A stretch of 31,613 nucleotides of DNA from a virus: the IMG/VR virus record IMGVR_UViG_3300034101_002990, positions 1 to 31,613 of that record; one strand, written 5' to 3'. The notes beneath the pieces were generated by a model. It saw nothing but the letters and a program-made list of their open reading frames with translations, was not told the origin of the DNA and made no database searches. How positions within the stretch are numbered: position 1 is the first letter of the stretch; every line of letters starts with the position of its first letter. The translations under genes were made by a program, and so were the position numbers. This document shows positions 14,979 through 25,042 of this stretch, piece after piece.

Positions 14979-14981
14979 ACG

Positions 14982-15317
14982 ATGAAACCTATTAACTTAA
15001 ATACAGTCACCGGCACAATCACAAGTGCTACAACTTTGACTGCTGTAGATGTGAGCAAATCTAAAGGATACGGTATTTTGTTGAATCTTACAGTCGCAAA
15101 TCCGGGTGCTTTATCAGGCGCAAGTTACAAATTGCAATACTCACTTGATGGCACAACTTTCATCGACTCAGGTGTAACTAACAGCGTGACAGCTACTTCA
15201 AAATTCATTCATGAAAAAGTAGACCCAATGTTCAACTTTGTGCAAATCGTGTGGGCTATTTCTGCCGGTTCGATTGCGTATTCAATTCAGACTTTGATTA
15301 AAGAGGAGAATTATTAA
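14982..15317 (+). CDS. Small beta-rich virion protein, 111 aa
   Basis: It carries the motif YKLQYSLDGTTFIDSG and, near the end, AGSIAYSIQTL. The same two motifs, in the same order and spacing, occur in the 112-residue protein at 26344 (GSLDGSSWFSL and AGSAIFSIQ), so the two are probably distant paralogs. The fold is probably a small beta-sandwich used for capsid decoration or fibre-like attachment. It has no signal peptide. The next gene starts in its stop codon (TAATG). Confidence 0.65.
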   Translation: MKPINLNTVTGTITSATTLTAVDVSKSKGYGILLNLTVANPGALSGASYKLQYSLDGTTFIDSGVTNSVTATSKFIHEKVDPMFNFVQIVWAISAGSIAYSIQTLIKEENY

Positions 15318-15658
15318 TGGACCCAATGAAATTAAAAAGCAAAATTTTAGAAGACTTGATGGGTGCTCTTGATGAAGAGGACGGCAATAAGTTGATGAAA
15401 CTTAAAAAGCCAAGCATGGTAGCTGCTAAAGTTACTATTGCAAAACCTATGGACAAAGAAATGCCAATGGGTGAGGACATGCCGAAAATTCATGAGGACG
15501 ATAAAGAGCCTATGGCTGAAATGCCAGAAATGGAAAAAGGCGAATATGAAAATGAAGGTGAAGAGCCTCAAGGTATCATGGATTTATTAGAGGATATCTC
15601 AGAGCTTAAAGATTTGCCGCCTGAAATGAAAATGAAACTAATGAAATTTTTAAAATAA
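15317..15658 (+). CDS. Met/Lys/Glu-rich hypothetical protein, 113 aa
   Basis: GAGGAG precedes the ATG at 15317. The composition is extreme: many Met (MPMGEDMPKI, MAEMPEMEKG), Lys and Glu with Pro, likely disordered in the middle (45-95), with short amphipathic helices at both ends (LEDLMGALDEED; MKMKLMKFLK). It resembles small assembly or scaffold-like proteins encoded among structural genes. No family was recognised. Confidence 0.7.
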   Translation: MDPMKLKSKILEDLMGALDEEDGNKLMKLKKPSMVAAKVTIAKPMDKEMPMGEDMPKIHEDDKEPMAEMPEMEKGEYENEGEEPQGIMDLLEDISELKDLPPEMKMKLMKFLK

Positions 15659-15671
15659 AAAGGGGTAGGGG

Positions 15672-16544
15672 ATGAACACGAGCGAATTAATAAGCAATTT
15701 AAAAATCAAAGGGTCATTCCCTACAGCCAATGATCTCTTTAGTAACTCTGATTTCTTGGCTTTGTTTAATCATCAAATGAAAACTGAGATTATTCCGACC
15801 ATGCTTGCACTCTCAGAGGATTATTTTCTTTTAACTAAAAACTTCACTGTCACTCAAAATGCAAGCTACCGTCTACCGTCAAGAGCTATCGGCGCAAAGC
15901 TGCGTGATTTGCAAGTGCAAGACACCGGCGGCAATCTAATCCCACTAAAGAGATTATTTGAAGAGGACAGACCGGCAAATTTAACAGGTTATTATATTGT
16001 TAGAAACTCAGTTGAGTTAGCTAATCAATTTGTGAGCGGTACTCTGTTAATGAAATATTACGCTAGACCTAACAAGCTCGTAATGACTACAGCTTGTGGT
16101 CAGGTTGTATCAATTGATTCTGCAAATAATAATGTCGAGGTCAGTTCTGTACCGTCTACTTTCACAACCGGCGTTCTTTGTGATTTTGTGCAAAATAAAA
16201 ATCCTTATGACCTTTTAAGCTATGACAATGCAATTGTCGGAGTATCAGGCACTACTATCACAATGACTGAAATCCCCGACGGTTTAGAGATTGGTGATTG
16301 GTTGTGCTTAGCTGAAGAGGCACCCGTCGCAATGGTGCCTGAAGAGATGCACCCTGTCTTAGTACAATCTGCGCTAGTTGCGGCACTTTCATCTAAAAAA
16401 GACAAAGCAATGGATTTTGAAGCGAAGGTTTTAGAACGAGTGAAGCAAGACGCAATCAGAATGCTAGACCCTCGTGTAGAAAATGACTCAGTTTCTTTCC
16501 GCTCTGGCCGTCTGCTTAATTTCTTCTCAAACAGGTGGTATTAA
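15672..16544 (+). CDS. Head-to-tail connector/adaptor protein, 290 aa
   Basis: The N terminus is helical, the middle (about 110-210) is beta-rich, and the C terminus is a helix pair with EEMHPVLVQSALVAALSSKK, as in head-completion or tail-tubular A-type adaptors that sit below the portal. It lies directly before the nozzle-type protein, and its stop overlaps the next start (TAATG at 16542). Two short ribosome-site-like blocks (AGGGGTAGGGG) precede the ATG. The assignment rests on position and overall pattern. Confidence 0.72.
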   Translation: MNTSELISNLKIKGSFPTANDLFSNSDFLALFNHQMKTEIIPTMLALSEDYFLLTKNFTVTQNASYRLPSRAIGAKLRDLQVQDTGGNLIPLKRLFEEDRPANLTGYYIVRNSVELANQFVSGTLLMKYYARPNKLVMTTACGQVVSIDSANNNVEVSSVPSTFTTGVLCDFVQNKNPYDLLSYDNAIVGVSGTTITMTEIPDGLEIGDWLCLAEEAPVAMVPEEMHPVLVQSALVAALSSKKDKAMDFEAKVLERVKQDAIRMLDPRVENDSVSFRSGRLLNFFSNRWY

Positions 16545-19018
16545 TGTCTCAAAGTTTATTGCTTCAAATCAATGGACTAAACACCAACTCAAATCAATTG
16601 AGTAAAGTTGCTCCCGGTGCTTTGACCATTGCTAAAAATCTTGTGATTGATAAGGACGGCGTGGGAGAACCTCGCCGTGGCATGGACTATTATCCTAATT
16701 CACCAACCCCAGATACTATTAGGCACGACCGTTTATTTGAATTTCAAGGGCACTTAATTGCTCACAGAATCTCTGACAACACACTAGCGTATTATGACAG
16801 CGGTTGGACTCAGTACAACTCAGGCGCAACTTTCGCAAATCCTGATGATGACTATGCAAGAATGCGCTTTTTAAAGGCAGCTGGTAATTGCTACTTTACG
16901 ACTTCAGTAGGTGTCCGTGTGATTGATACATACAACGGCACTGTCTATGCGACTGGAATGCCTAAAGGTCTAGACGGTTCAGGTGCTACAACGGGCGCGA
17001 GTGGCTTCATGGCCAACAACACACAAGTTGCTTATCGTATTGTGTGGGGTTCTAAAGATGCCAATAATAATCTTTACCTAGGTGCACCTTCTCAACGTAT
17101 CATCGTGCCTAATACTTCAGGCGGTACTCGTGACGTTGCTTTAACTTTCACAATTCCAGCCGGCATCACAGTAAATGACTTTTTCCAAGTATATCGCTCG
17201 AAAGAATCAGCAAGCTCGACAGATGAGCCAAATGATGAGCTTCAGTTAGTCTATGAAGCAAATCCAAGTGCAGGACAAATTTCTGCGAAGTCTGTAACTT
17301 ACACAGATAGCACGCCTGTCTCATTGATGGGTGCTTTTCTTTACACTAACTCATCACAAGAGGGACCGGCTGAAACTAACGACGCTCCCCCGGTTGCAAC
17401 TGACCTTGCTTTTTTTAAGGGTTTTACTTTTTATTCAAACACTAGAACAACTCACAAGCTTTTCATTTCTTTGATTTCTGTGGGCGGTACAGGTCTAGTG
17501 AATGGTGACACAATCACAATTAACTCAATTGTATTCACTGGGCAATCTACTGAGAACACTGCAACTGCTCAGTTTAAAATCACAACTTCAGGCTCAGCAG
17601 CGCAAAATATTGCGGACACTGCTCAATCATTAGTCAAAGTGATTAATCAATATGCTGCCAATACATCCATTTATGCTTACTACATGAGCGGTTATGATGA
17701 GTTGCCGGGTCAAATCCTTTTAGAAAAGAGAACTATTGACCAAGTATCTTTCACCGTAACAACTTCAAAAGCAGCGGCATTTAATCTTGATGACGGCGTG
17801 AGCGACAATGAAGAGTACATTAACGGTTTGGCATGGTCGAAAGACAATCAAGCTGAGCATGTGCCTGCGTCTCACTTACAGAGAGTTGGTTCAAACAACT
17901 TTCCGATCAGACGCATTCTTGCACTCAGAGATTCATTGTTCATTTTAAAAGACGACGGAGTTTTCAGGGTAACAGGCGCAAGCGGCAACTGGACGATTGC
18001 ACCACTAGACACCTCAACAAAAATCATTGCTCCTGACTCTGCTATTGTTGTGAATAATCAAATCTATTGCTTGTCTGACCAAGGTATCGTTGCAATCTCT
18101 GACCTTGGTGTTGAAATCAAATCAATACCTATTGAGGACCAAATCAAAGAGCTAATCAGTATTGACTACGATAAACTTAAAACTTTGTCCTATGGTATTT
18201 CTTACGAGACAGATAGAAAATTTATCTTATTCACTATTGGTGCAGCTAGTGACACATATCCGACACAAGCCTTTGTGTTTAATACAATCACAAGCAAATG
18301 GACAACTTGGAATAAGGGTCTAGTCCATGGCTTTGTAAATCCTGATGATGACAAATTGTATTTTGCTCAAGGCGGTACTCATCACATATTCCAAGAGCGC
18401 AAGACTTTTACAGCTAATGATTTTTGTGATGAGAGTCTTTCGGGTTACAATATAGTTAGCTATTCAGACCTAGTTGTAGAGCTAGACTCTATTGATGATA
18501 TTGAGATTGGTGATGTGCTTTATGAGTCCGCTGCTAATTATTCAATCATCACTGAAATTGATGCAGTATTAAGCACTGTTACCGTTTCAAATCTAAAAAC
18601 TTGGACTGTCGGTGCAGTGACAATCATCAAAGCCATTGATTGCGAGCTTGAGTTTACAAATATCACTAATGACAATCCCGGGGTGATGAAAATTTATCAA
18701 GAGGTCGCTTGGTTATTCCGTGAAAAGAATTTCGCAACCGGTACAACTTCATTTTATACAGACTTAAGCGGCGGTTATGATGACACCACAATAACAGGCG
18801 ACTACGGCACAGGTTCATGGGGTGGTTTTCCTTGGGGTACTATCCCTTGGGGTGGCGTCTTAAGACCTAAGCCTATTCGAGTCTTTGTCATGCGTGAGAA
18901 ATCAAGAGGCTCATTATTGAGCGTGAGATTAAAAATCAAAAACGCATTCGCAGCTTGGGCTATGAACGGTTTGTCTGTGCAATTTGAATACGTCTCTGAA
19001 AGAATGACGAGGGAATAG
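16544..19018 (+). CDS. Tail nozzle/stabilisation protein (P22 gp10-like), 824 aa
   Basis: It starts at ATG 16544 in the TAATG overlap; an upstream GTG in the same frame is less likely. The N terminus has the pattern of podoviral nozzle or stabilisation proteins, in which the bound ring closes the tail: GLNTNSNQLSKVAPGALTIA followed by VGEPRRGM. The rest is beta-propeller-like with many Asp/Asn/Gly turns, and the C terminus ends SVQFEYVSERMTRE. A 30-residue Gly/Trp-rich patch (GSWGGFPWGTIPWGG) lies near 765-780. It would form the tail tip and hold DNA. Confidence 0.82.
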   Translation: MSQSLLLQINGLNTNSNQLSKVAPGALTIAKNLVIDKDGVGEPRRGMDYYPNSPTPDTIRHDRLFEFQGHLIAHRISDNTLAYYDSGWTQYNSGATFANPDDDYARMRFLKAAGNCYFTTSVGVRVIDTYNGTVYATGMPKGLDGSGATTGASGFMANNTQVAYRIVWGSKDANNNLYLGAPSQRIIVPNTSGGTRDVALTFTIPAGITVNDFFQVYRSKESASSTDEPNDELQLVYEANPSAGQISAKSVTYTDSTPVSLMGAFLYTNSSQEGPAETNDAPPVATDLAFFKGFTFYSNTRTTHKLFISLISVGGTGLVNGDTITINSIVFTGQSTENTATAQFKITTSGSAAQNIADTAQSLVKVINQYAANTSIYAYYMSGYDELPGQILLEKRTIDQVSFTVTTSKAAAFNLDDGVSDNEEYINGLAWSKDNQAEHVPASHLQRVGSNNFPIRRILALRDSLFILKDDGVFRVTGASGNWTIAPLDTSTKIIAPDSAIVVNNQIYCLSDQGIVAISDLGVEIKSIPIEDQIKELISIDYDKLKTLSYGISYETDRKFILFTIGAASDTYPTQAFVFNTITSKWTTWNKGLVHGFVNPDDDKLYFAQGGTHHIFQERKTFTANDFCDESLSGYNIVSYSDLVVELDSIDDIEIGDVLYESAANYSIITEIDAVLSTVTVSNLKTWTVGAVTIIKAIDCELEFTNITNDNPGVMKIYQEVAWLFREKNFATGTTSFYTDLSGGYDDTTITGDYGTGSWGGFPWGTIPWGGVLRPKPIRVFVMREKSRGSLLSVRLKIKNAFAAWAMNGLSVQFEYVSERMTRE

Positions 19019-19417
19019 ATGGCACAAATTAAACCACAGAAATTTATTGTTGAAGCATTTAAAGAGCAAGCAAGTTGGATAGGGTCTTTATTGACCCCCC
19101 TCAATCTTATGTTTAATGACTTGAGTCTTGCGTTTAACAATCAATTGACCGTTGCTGATAATCTTTATCAAGAGATTAAAGAAGTAAAATTTAAGAATGA
19201 AGCTAACAACTTTCCTCTTAGATTTAGAACAAAATTTAATGTTTACCCTAAAGGTATGATGTTAATTTATTCTTATAATAACACGCTATCAGCACCGGCG
19301 GCGTTAGTGCCTGCGATTGACTGGACCTTTACGAATAATGAAATTGTTATATCGAGTATTTCTGGCCTAACAGCCTCGCAAATATATACAATAAGACTGT
19401 TAGTCATTTACGGTTAG
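19019..19417 (+). CDS. Small phage structural protein, 132 aa
   Basis: This matches a small virion protein common in P22-like and aquatic podoviruses, encoded between the nozzle and ejection proteins. The N-terminal half is helical (IVEAFKEQASWIGSLLTPLN) and the C-terminal half is beta-rich, with a PKGMMLIYSYNN strand and IYTIRLLVIYG at the end. It is probably a tail component that meets the nozzle or fibre. It begins directly after the preceding stop (TAG ATG). Confidence 0.68.
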   Translation: MAQIKPQKFIVEAFKEQASWIGSLLTPLNLMFNDLSLAFNNQLTVADNLYQEIKEVKFKNEANNFPLRFRTKFNVYPKGMMLIYSYNNTLSAPAALVPAIDWTFTNNEIVISSISGLTASQIYTIRLLVIYG

Positions 19418-19426
19418 GGGATTAAA

Positions 19427-20923
19427 ATGCCTTTTAGATTAGACGATGAAAATCAAACAGCAGCCCAAGCAACCACGGCAGCCCCTAATATTTCTGGGGT
19501 AAGCACTGGGATAGAAATGAATGTCCCAAGTGGCAAGGGAAAAGCTGCACCTCAAAAATCCGGTCAGTTCCAAAACATTCAGCAATACTTGCAAGCTAAC
19601 CAACCACAAGCTCAGCAAATGGCCGGGAAAGTAGCTGGGCAGGTTGAGACTGCTGCGACTGAAGCACAAAAAGCAGGCGAACAACTAGCAACTGAAGCTC
19701 CTAAAGTGGGCGAGTACAAACCTGAAGAAATTTTAGGTCAAGTTACTCAAGGCACTGCTGCACCAACTGCCAAAGAGCAATATACTAAAGCACGTCAAAC
19801 GGGCGGTTATGAAGGTCCGCAAGATGTTACGGGTCTTGGCTCTTATGCTCAAGAACAACAAAAAGCCGCTAAAGCTCAAGAGGCTGTGCAAGGGGCACAA
19901 ACTGAGACCGGACAACGGGGACTTTTACAGCAAGCTTACGGACGTGCAGGGTATGGCGGCCAGTCTGGGCAGAATATTCTAGACCAAGCTTTATTTGCTC
20001 AATCACAAGCAGGGCGTGAAACAATCTCAGGTCTTGGGCAAAAATATGCAGGTTTAGCAGATGTTTTGAAAGGCTACGAAACACAAGCACAGCAAGGCGT
20101 GAAAATTGCTCAAGAGCAAGCTGCTAAAAATATTGCAGCATTTGCACCTGCTGAGACTGCTGCAAGAACTGGTATTTTATCACCGATTGAACAAAGAGCG
20201 GCTGAAGCTAACAAGCAAAATGAATACAAAACAGCGGCTGAAGATTTGCAAGATTTAACTTTAAGTCCTGAGACTATGGCAATGCTTGGTTTAACCGGTG
20301 GTCAAAGAGTCTATAACGCAAGTTTAGGTTCTTTTATTGCTGCACCGACAGCGCAAGCAACTGTGCAAAACATTGCGACAGAGCAAGAGAGACAAAAATA
20401 TAACGATCTTATGAATTTTATCGGTGGCAACGCTCAAGAATTAGCTCTTGGTCAACCAAGTTACAAACCGGTTGAGGTTAGACAGCAAGAACTTGCAAAT
20501 GAGTTAGCAGCAAGACAACAAGAGTTCCAAGGCTCAGAGGCTGGAATTAAAGACGTTCAAAATCAAACAAATCAAATCATTAGCCAAACTGGATACAGAC
20601 CTGAACAATATGGATTAAGTCCAGAGCTTTTAAATAACATGAACACTTATGAGGGATTGAAAAAGGCTTATGAAGCTGTACAAAATGAATTTTTAACAGG
20701 CACTAGTATTGCGGCTAACCAAGCAAAATGGGCGACAGCACACGGACAAAATCCTCTTGGTTTAAATGATTTTGAATTGAATCAAGTACGTTATAAATTG
20801 CAATGGATTCCAGCTATGGAACAAAAATTAGCTGAGTTACAAAATTTAGGGGCTGAAAATATCGTCAAATCACCCGAGACCCCTTCGGGAATTAGAATGA
20901 AAATTAAACCGGGAGGCGCATAA
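19427..20923 (+). CDS. Probable internal virion/ejection protein, 498 aa
   Basis: It is very rich in Gln, Ala, Glu and Gly, with an N-terminal disordered part, then GQFQNIQQYLQANQPQAQQM (about 45-65) and long helical segments. This composition and place, followed by three more Ala/Gln-rich proteins, is typical of podoviral proteins stored in the head and ejected with DNA. There is no signal peptide or enzymatic motif. The short hairpin CCCGA/TCGGG lies near its end. It may work as a helical channel or DNA-ejection component. Confidence 0.72.
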   Translation: MPFRLDDENQTAAQATTAAPNISGVSTGIEMNVPSGKGKAAPQKSGQFQNIQQYLQANQPQAQQMAGKVAGQVETAATEAQKAGEQLATEAPKVGEYKPEEILGQVTQGTAAPTAKEQYTKARQTGGYEGPQDVTGLGSYAQEQQKAAKAQEAVQGAQTETGQRGLLQQAYGRAGYGGQSGQNILDQALFAQSQAGRETISGLGQKYAGLADVLKGYETQAQQGVKIAQEQAAKNIAAFAPAETAARTGILSPIEQRAAEANKQNEYKTAAEDLQDLTLSPETMAMLGLTGGQRVYNASLGSFIAAPTAQATVQNIATEQERQKYNDLMNFIGGNAQELALGQPSYKPVEVRQQELANELAARQQEFQGSEAGIKDVQNQTNQIISQTGYRPEQYGLSPELLNNMNTYEGLKKAYEAVQNEFLTGTSIAANQAKWATAHGQNPLGLNDFELNQVRYKLQWIPAMEQKLAELQNLGAENIVKSPETPSGIRMKIKPGGA

Positions 20924-20924
20924 C

Positions 20925-21866
20925 ATGATACCTGCGATTATAGGGGCCGGGATTGGCCTCGCCACTTTAGTAAATCAACAAAATCAACAAAAAGCACAAA
21001 CTGAGGCGATGAATCGCGCTCAAGAAATTATTAATCAAGTGCCTTTGCCGGTGTTGAAAGAATACTATCCAGAACTTTATCAACAAGTGGTGACTTTAGT
21101 GCCCGAAGCGGAGCAAGCTGTCACCTTGGGTCAAACCTCAATGACTGGTGTCACTACAGACCCAGCGTTAAGACAAGCGCAAATGAATGCGCTGATGAAA
21201 CTTCAAGACGTCGGTGAAACTGGAATGAGTGCGACCGATCAAGCTCGACTTGCACAAATACAAACAGAGCAGCAAGCAGCATTGAGAGGTGAGCAAGGTG
21301 CTATACAGCAAAATCTTGCAACTCGTGGCATGGGTGGCGGCATGTCTGAAATGGTCGCAAAACAGATTGCAGCTCAAGGCGCAGCTAACCGCATGTCTCA
21401 ACAAGGTCTAGACGTTAAAGCGCAAGCAGAGCAAAGAGCCTTGCAAGCACTTATGCAGAGCGGACAATTGGGCGGTCAGATGCAACAACAAGAGTTTGGT
21501 CAGCAATCCCAAGTGGCAGCGGCTAAGGATGCAATTGCAAGATTTAACGCAGCAAACTTGCAACAAGTTGGCTCTTCTAATGTTCAAGCAAGAAATCTTG
21601 CTCAACAACAAAATGCGCAAATTGCTCAACAAATGGCTCAACAATCCGTAGCAGAGAAAAACAAAGCTCAGATGTACAACTTGGGACTAGCTCAGCAAAA
21701 TTATCAAAATCAATTAGCTAAAGCGACAGGACAATCTCAAGGTTTGCAAAACTTGGCTGGGCAAATGGGTGAACAGCAAGCGGCTCAAAATAAGCTTGTC
21801 GGTGGTCTTTTGCAAACAGGTGCTCAATATTATGCCGGAACAAATGCACCAACTAAAATTAAATAG
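20925..21866 (+). CDS. Probable internal virion/ejection protein, 313 aa
   Basis: The N-terminal 17 residues are hydrophobic and glycine-rich (MIPAIIGAGIGLATLV), which could insert into a membrane. The remaining 290 residues are Gln/Ala-rich helix. A Gly-rich hinge RGMGGGMSE (about 133-141) interrupts the helix. The layout of a short membrane-active start plus a long amphipathic helix suits an ejection protein that forms a trans-envelope conduit. Ribosome-binding site GGGAGG precedes the ATG. Confidence 0.72.
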   Translation: MIPAIIGAGIGLATLVNQQNQQKAQTEAMNRAQEIINQVPLPVLKEYYPELYQQVVTLVPEAEQAVTLGQTSMTGVTTDPALRQAQMNALMKLQDVGETGMSATDQARLAQIQTEQQAALRGEQGAIQQNLATRGMGGGMSEMVAKQIAAQGAANRMSQQGLDVKAQAEQRALQALMQSGQLGGQMQQQEFGQQSQVAAAKDAIARFNAANLQQVGSSNVQARNLAQQQNAQIAQQMAQQSVAEKNKAQMYNLGLAQQNYQNQLAKATGQSQGLQNLAGQMGEQQAAQNKLVGGLLQTGAQYYAGTNAPTKIK

Positions 21867-21878
21867 GAAATTATCTTT

Positions 21879-22817
21879 ATGGATGAACAACTGCAAAAAT
21901 ATCTACAAGAGAAATACGCAGAACAACTGGGCGGTTTAAATACCGCTCAAGCCTTTGCAAACCTAGGTGATGTGATCGGCGGTCAAAAAGTCGGCACAAC
22001 TTCACCGTTTTTTACAGAGCAAAGGAAACTAGCTGAAGAGCAAACACTTGGCGAGATTAATAAGCAACGTGATTTAGAAATGAAAAAAGCTCAGCTTGCT
22101 GAAACTTTGAACACTAAGTTAATGCAACTTCAACAACAAAAAGACCAAGCGGCAAGCAATAATGAATTTAGAAAATTGCAACTTGAACAAAATAAGCAAA
22201 TTGCAGAGGGCAATCAAGAATTGCGCAAAATGCAAATGGAAACTCAAGCTGCTGAACGTATAGCCAAAAAAGAAGAACTTTCAGGAGTACAAGCTAAACA
22301 GTTAGGTCTTGCTCAAGCTGGCCAAACTGCAGCCTCACAATATGAAGCAGCAATTAAAAAAGGCGCTAAGGAAACAGGATGGCAAGGTTATGACCCAACT
22401 TCTTATGGTGATTGGTTACAATCTCAGTCATGGACTCCCTCTTTTTTAAAATCAGCTTCAGCCAAAGAAGCGCAAGCCGCAAAAAGCGCGTGGGTTGAAA
22501 CTTACTTACGAGATGCTTCAGGGGCAGCAATTGCACCAAGTGAGCGCTTGGCTTATGCAAAAGATTATTTTGAAGAGCCGGGCGATAGTTCTCAGGTTGT
22601 TGTTAATAAAGCCGCTTTGAGAGAACAAAAAGAAAAAACTGCTTTGTTAGGTGCGGGTCCCGGTGCAAAGCGATTTGAAAAAGTCGAAACGCCTCAAGTG
22701 CCCTCATTAAGAAAAGCTGAGAAATCAGTTAGCAAAAAGATGTATAGCCCCTCTCAGAATAAAACTAAAGTGATTTACTCAGACGGTACTGAGGAGGTTT
22801 TAAGTGGGAAACAATAA
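21879..22817 (+). CDS. Probable internal virion protein with coiled coil, 312 aa
   Basis: The N-terminal 140 residues form a Lys/Glu/Gln-rich coiled coil, and a Trp/Tyr-containing helical region follows (GWQGYDPTSYGDWLQSQSW near 167-185). The C terminus is basic and Ser/Pro-rich with SDGTEEV near the stop. AGGAAATTATCTTT precedes ATG 21879. It overlaps the next gene by 14 bases. No enzymatic motif was found. It is the third member of the ejection block. Confidence 0.68.
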   Translation: MDEQLQKYLQEKYAEQLGGLNTAQAFANLGDVIGGQKVGTTSPFFTEQRKLAEEQTLGEINKQRDLEMKKAQLAETLNTKLMQLQQQKDQAASNNEFRKLQLEQNKQIAEGNQELRKMQMETQAAERIAKKEELSGVQAKQLGLAQAGQTAASQYEAAIKKGAKETGWQGYDPTSYGDWLQSQSWTPSFLKSASAKEAQAAKSAWVETYLRDASGAAIAPSERLAYAKDYFEEPGDSSQVVVNKAALREQKEKTALLGAGPGAKRFEKVETPQVPSLRKAEKSVSKKMYSPSQNKTKVIYSDGTEEVLSGKQ

Positions 22818-25041
22818 AAAAATTGATGATTGGCAAGAGGTCCCTGTAGATGACTGGCAAGAAGTGCCAGTCAAACAAGATGTGCCTTTTTATACTTTAA
22901 GACCTGAAATGCTAGGGGCTGGATTCTTGGCCGGCCTTGGTAAAATTGATGAATATACTGGCGCACCTATAAGAAAATTTGTAACAGAAACTACAACGGG
23001 ACAAAAATTAGAAAAAGCACCAACGGGAGCCGAGCAAGCTGCTATGATGGGGGCACCAACTGCAACTTATGGTGAAACATACGGCATTCCGAAAATGTTA
23101 GGGGGAGGTTTATCACCTGCTGATATTTACGGAGCTGGGCTTGAAATGGTGCAAGACCCTTTAATGCTTGGGACAGCAGCAGCTAAGGGTATCACTAAAG
23201 GAGCTGAATTATTTAAGGGATTAAAAGGTGCTGAGACGGCAGCCAAAGGCGCAGCCGAGGCCGAAGCATTGGCGAGTGCTAAAAGCTCAACAAAGGGCGC
23301 ACAAGAAGCTATTCAACAAGTAGACTTGCAAAACATCCTTAATCAAGAGGCAACTATTGGCGGTGGTGAGCAAGTTGTAAAAACTCAAGGTGAGTTGTTC
23401 AAAGTCAAAGCTCCGCAATCAATCAAAGAGATTGCTGAATGGAAAGCTCCGTCGGGCTTAGATGAAATGCAGCAACTTAAAAGAATGCGTGAAATTCAAA
23501 CAACTTTACCTGATTTGCAAGTTCCTCCAACTGAATTGCATTTCAAAATGTTTGAAGACCCCAAAGCAATGAAAAATTTGAAAGGTGATTTTGATAATTT
23601 AAGCAGCCCTCAAAAATCTCAACTTGCAAAATACAATATTGCAATGCTGAACGAATCGGCAAAGAAAACGGAAAACTTAATTAATGATATTGGCGGCGGT
23701 AATATTTTAAAACCAACTGACCAAGGTCATAAATTTATTGAAGACGCATTAACAAAATACAACACACACAAAACCGAAGCTGGGCCACTTTTTGAAAAAA
23801 TGCAAAAATCAAAACCGCTGACACCGGAGGATGTTGATTTTTTAAAAGGTGCAGTCATTAACAACACAAAGGCCGCTCCATTATTAGATGTTGATGAGGC
23901 CGGCGCGATGATTTTAAAACCTAATAATACAAAAACAGGTTTAAGTGATTCGGAATACAATGCTATCAAAAGAGTGTTTGATGATTTGAATGGCAAAATT
24001 AGTTTTACCGATATTAAAAGACAGCGCGATTATTTACGCAAGATGATTGACCCGGCTAATCCCGGAGCTACTGAAGAACTCGGAAAAGTTCGCACATTGA
24101 TGCTTGATCAACTTGAAGAAATGGCTGCAAAAAAAGTTCCTGAAATGCGTGAAACTTTTAGGGCTTATGCACAAAATGAGCAAGCAATTGATAACATTGA
24201 AAAGATGATTGGTGGTAAACTAGAGTCATTAAATAAAATCTACTCAGCTAATCCTGAGGGAGTAGTTAAAAAAGTCCTAGCTAATCCAAACAATCAACAA
24301 ATTGTATCAGAATATTTAGGGCCTCAGGCATATAATGAAATTTTGGCGAGCTACTTACAACAAGGATACAAAAAGTCATTTGATGAAGTGAGAGGTTTCA
24401 AACCGCACGACATGCGTAGATTTATTGCACAAAATGAAAATCTTTTAGGTCGCAGCTTATCGCCTGAACAAATCGAACGCATGAAAGCTCTTGCCGATCA
24501 TGGATATTTAGCGCGCAGGTTTTTGGATGAAGTTAATCCTTCGGGCACAGTTGACGCTTTTATGAAAGCAATTGAACCGGGCACCTTTACTCAAGAAGTG
24601 ATTCAAAAAGGTCCAGTATCAGCTTTGAAGCAAACTGCTTTGAGCAAAGTATTAACCGGTCAAAAACAAAAACAATCTCTTCAGACATTGAATGAAGTTT
24701 TAGCCGGTGCAGGTGCAAAGGCTGAAGCTGAGGCAGCAGCACAAGCACAAAGAGCAGCTTTATATGAAAGTCTAAAGGCAAAATTGCCAAGTCAAGAGGC
24801 AGCAGGTGCAGCAGCAGGGACAGGTGCAGTTTTACGAATGCAACCTAAGAAAAAAGAAGAGAAACCAAAAACTAGACCCGATCAATCTAGCATCATGGAA
24901 AAGACAACTGGCACCCCTTATGAGCGTTTATTAAGAACCGCTCTTGAGCAAGGTGGCGAGCAATCTTTTAGTGCTGCAAATTATGTTTTAATGAATAGAG
25001 ACGAAAATTATCGCAAGCTTATAAATCAAGAAGAGGTTTAA
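22804..25041 (+). CDS. Large internal virion protein with DWQEVPV repeat start, 745 aa
   Basis: It uses GTG 22804, six bases after a consensus AGGAGG in the previous gene. The start carries a direct peptide repeat DDWQEVPV-DDWQEVPV (about residues 8-23), an unusual N-terminal tag that may serve as a sorting or binding signal. Next come Gly/Ala/Met-rich stretches (about 40-130), then a long helical body. The C terminus (TPYERLLRTALEQGG and SAANYVLMNRDENYR) resembles a conserved end seen in podoviral internal proteins. It is the largest ejection protein. No lysozyme or transglycosylase motif was visible. Confidence 0.72.
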   Translation: MGNNKKIDDWQEVPVDDWQEVPVKQDVPFYTLRPEMLGAGFLAGLGKIDEYTGAPIRKFVTETTTGQKLEKAPTGAEQAAMMGAPTATYGETYGIPKMLGGGLSPADIYGAGLEMVQDPLMLGTAAAKGITKGAELFKGLKGAETAAKGAAEAEALASAKSSTKGAQEAIQQVDLQNILNQEATIGGGEQVVKTQGELFKVKAPQSIKEIAEWKAPSGLDEMQQLKRMREIQTTLPDLQVPPTELHFKMFEDPKAMKNLKGDFDNLSSPQKSQLAKYNIAMLNESAKKTENLINDIGGGNILKPTDQGHKFIEDALTKYNTHKTEAGPLFEKMQKSKPLTPEDVDFLKGAVINNTKAAPLLDVDEAGAMILKPNNTKTGLSDSEYNAIKRVFDDLNGKISFTDIKRQRDYLRKMIDPANPGATEELGKVRTLMLDQLEEMAAKKVPEMRETFRAYAQNEQAIDNIEKMIGGKLESLNKIYSANPEGVVKKVLANPNNQQIVSEYLGPQAYNEILASYLQQGYKKSFDEVRGFKPHDMRRFIAQNENLLGRSLSPEQIERMKALADHGYLARRFLDEVNPSGTVDAFMKAIEPGTFTQEVIQKGPVSALKQTALSKVLTGQKQKQSLQTLNEVLAGAGAKAEAEAAAQAQRAALYESLKAKLPSQEAAGAAAGTGAVLRMQPKKKEEKPKTRPDQSSIMEKTTGTPYERLLRTALEQGGEQSFSAANYVLMNRDENYRKLINQEEV

Positions 25042-25042
25042 G

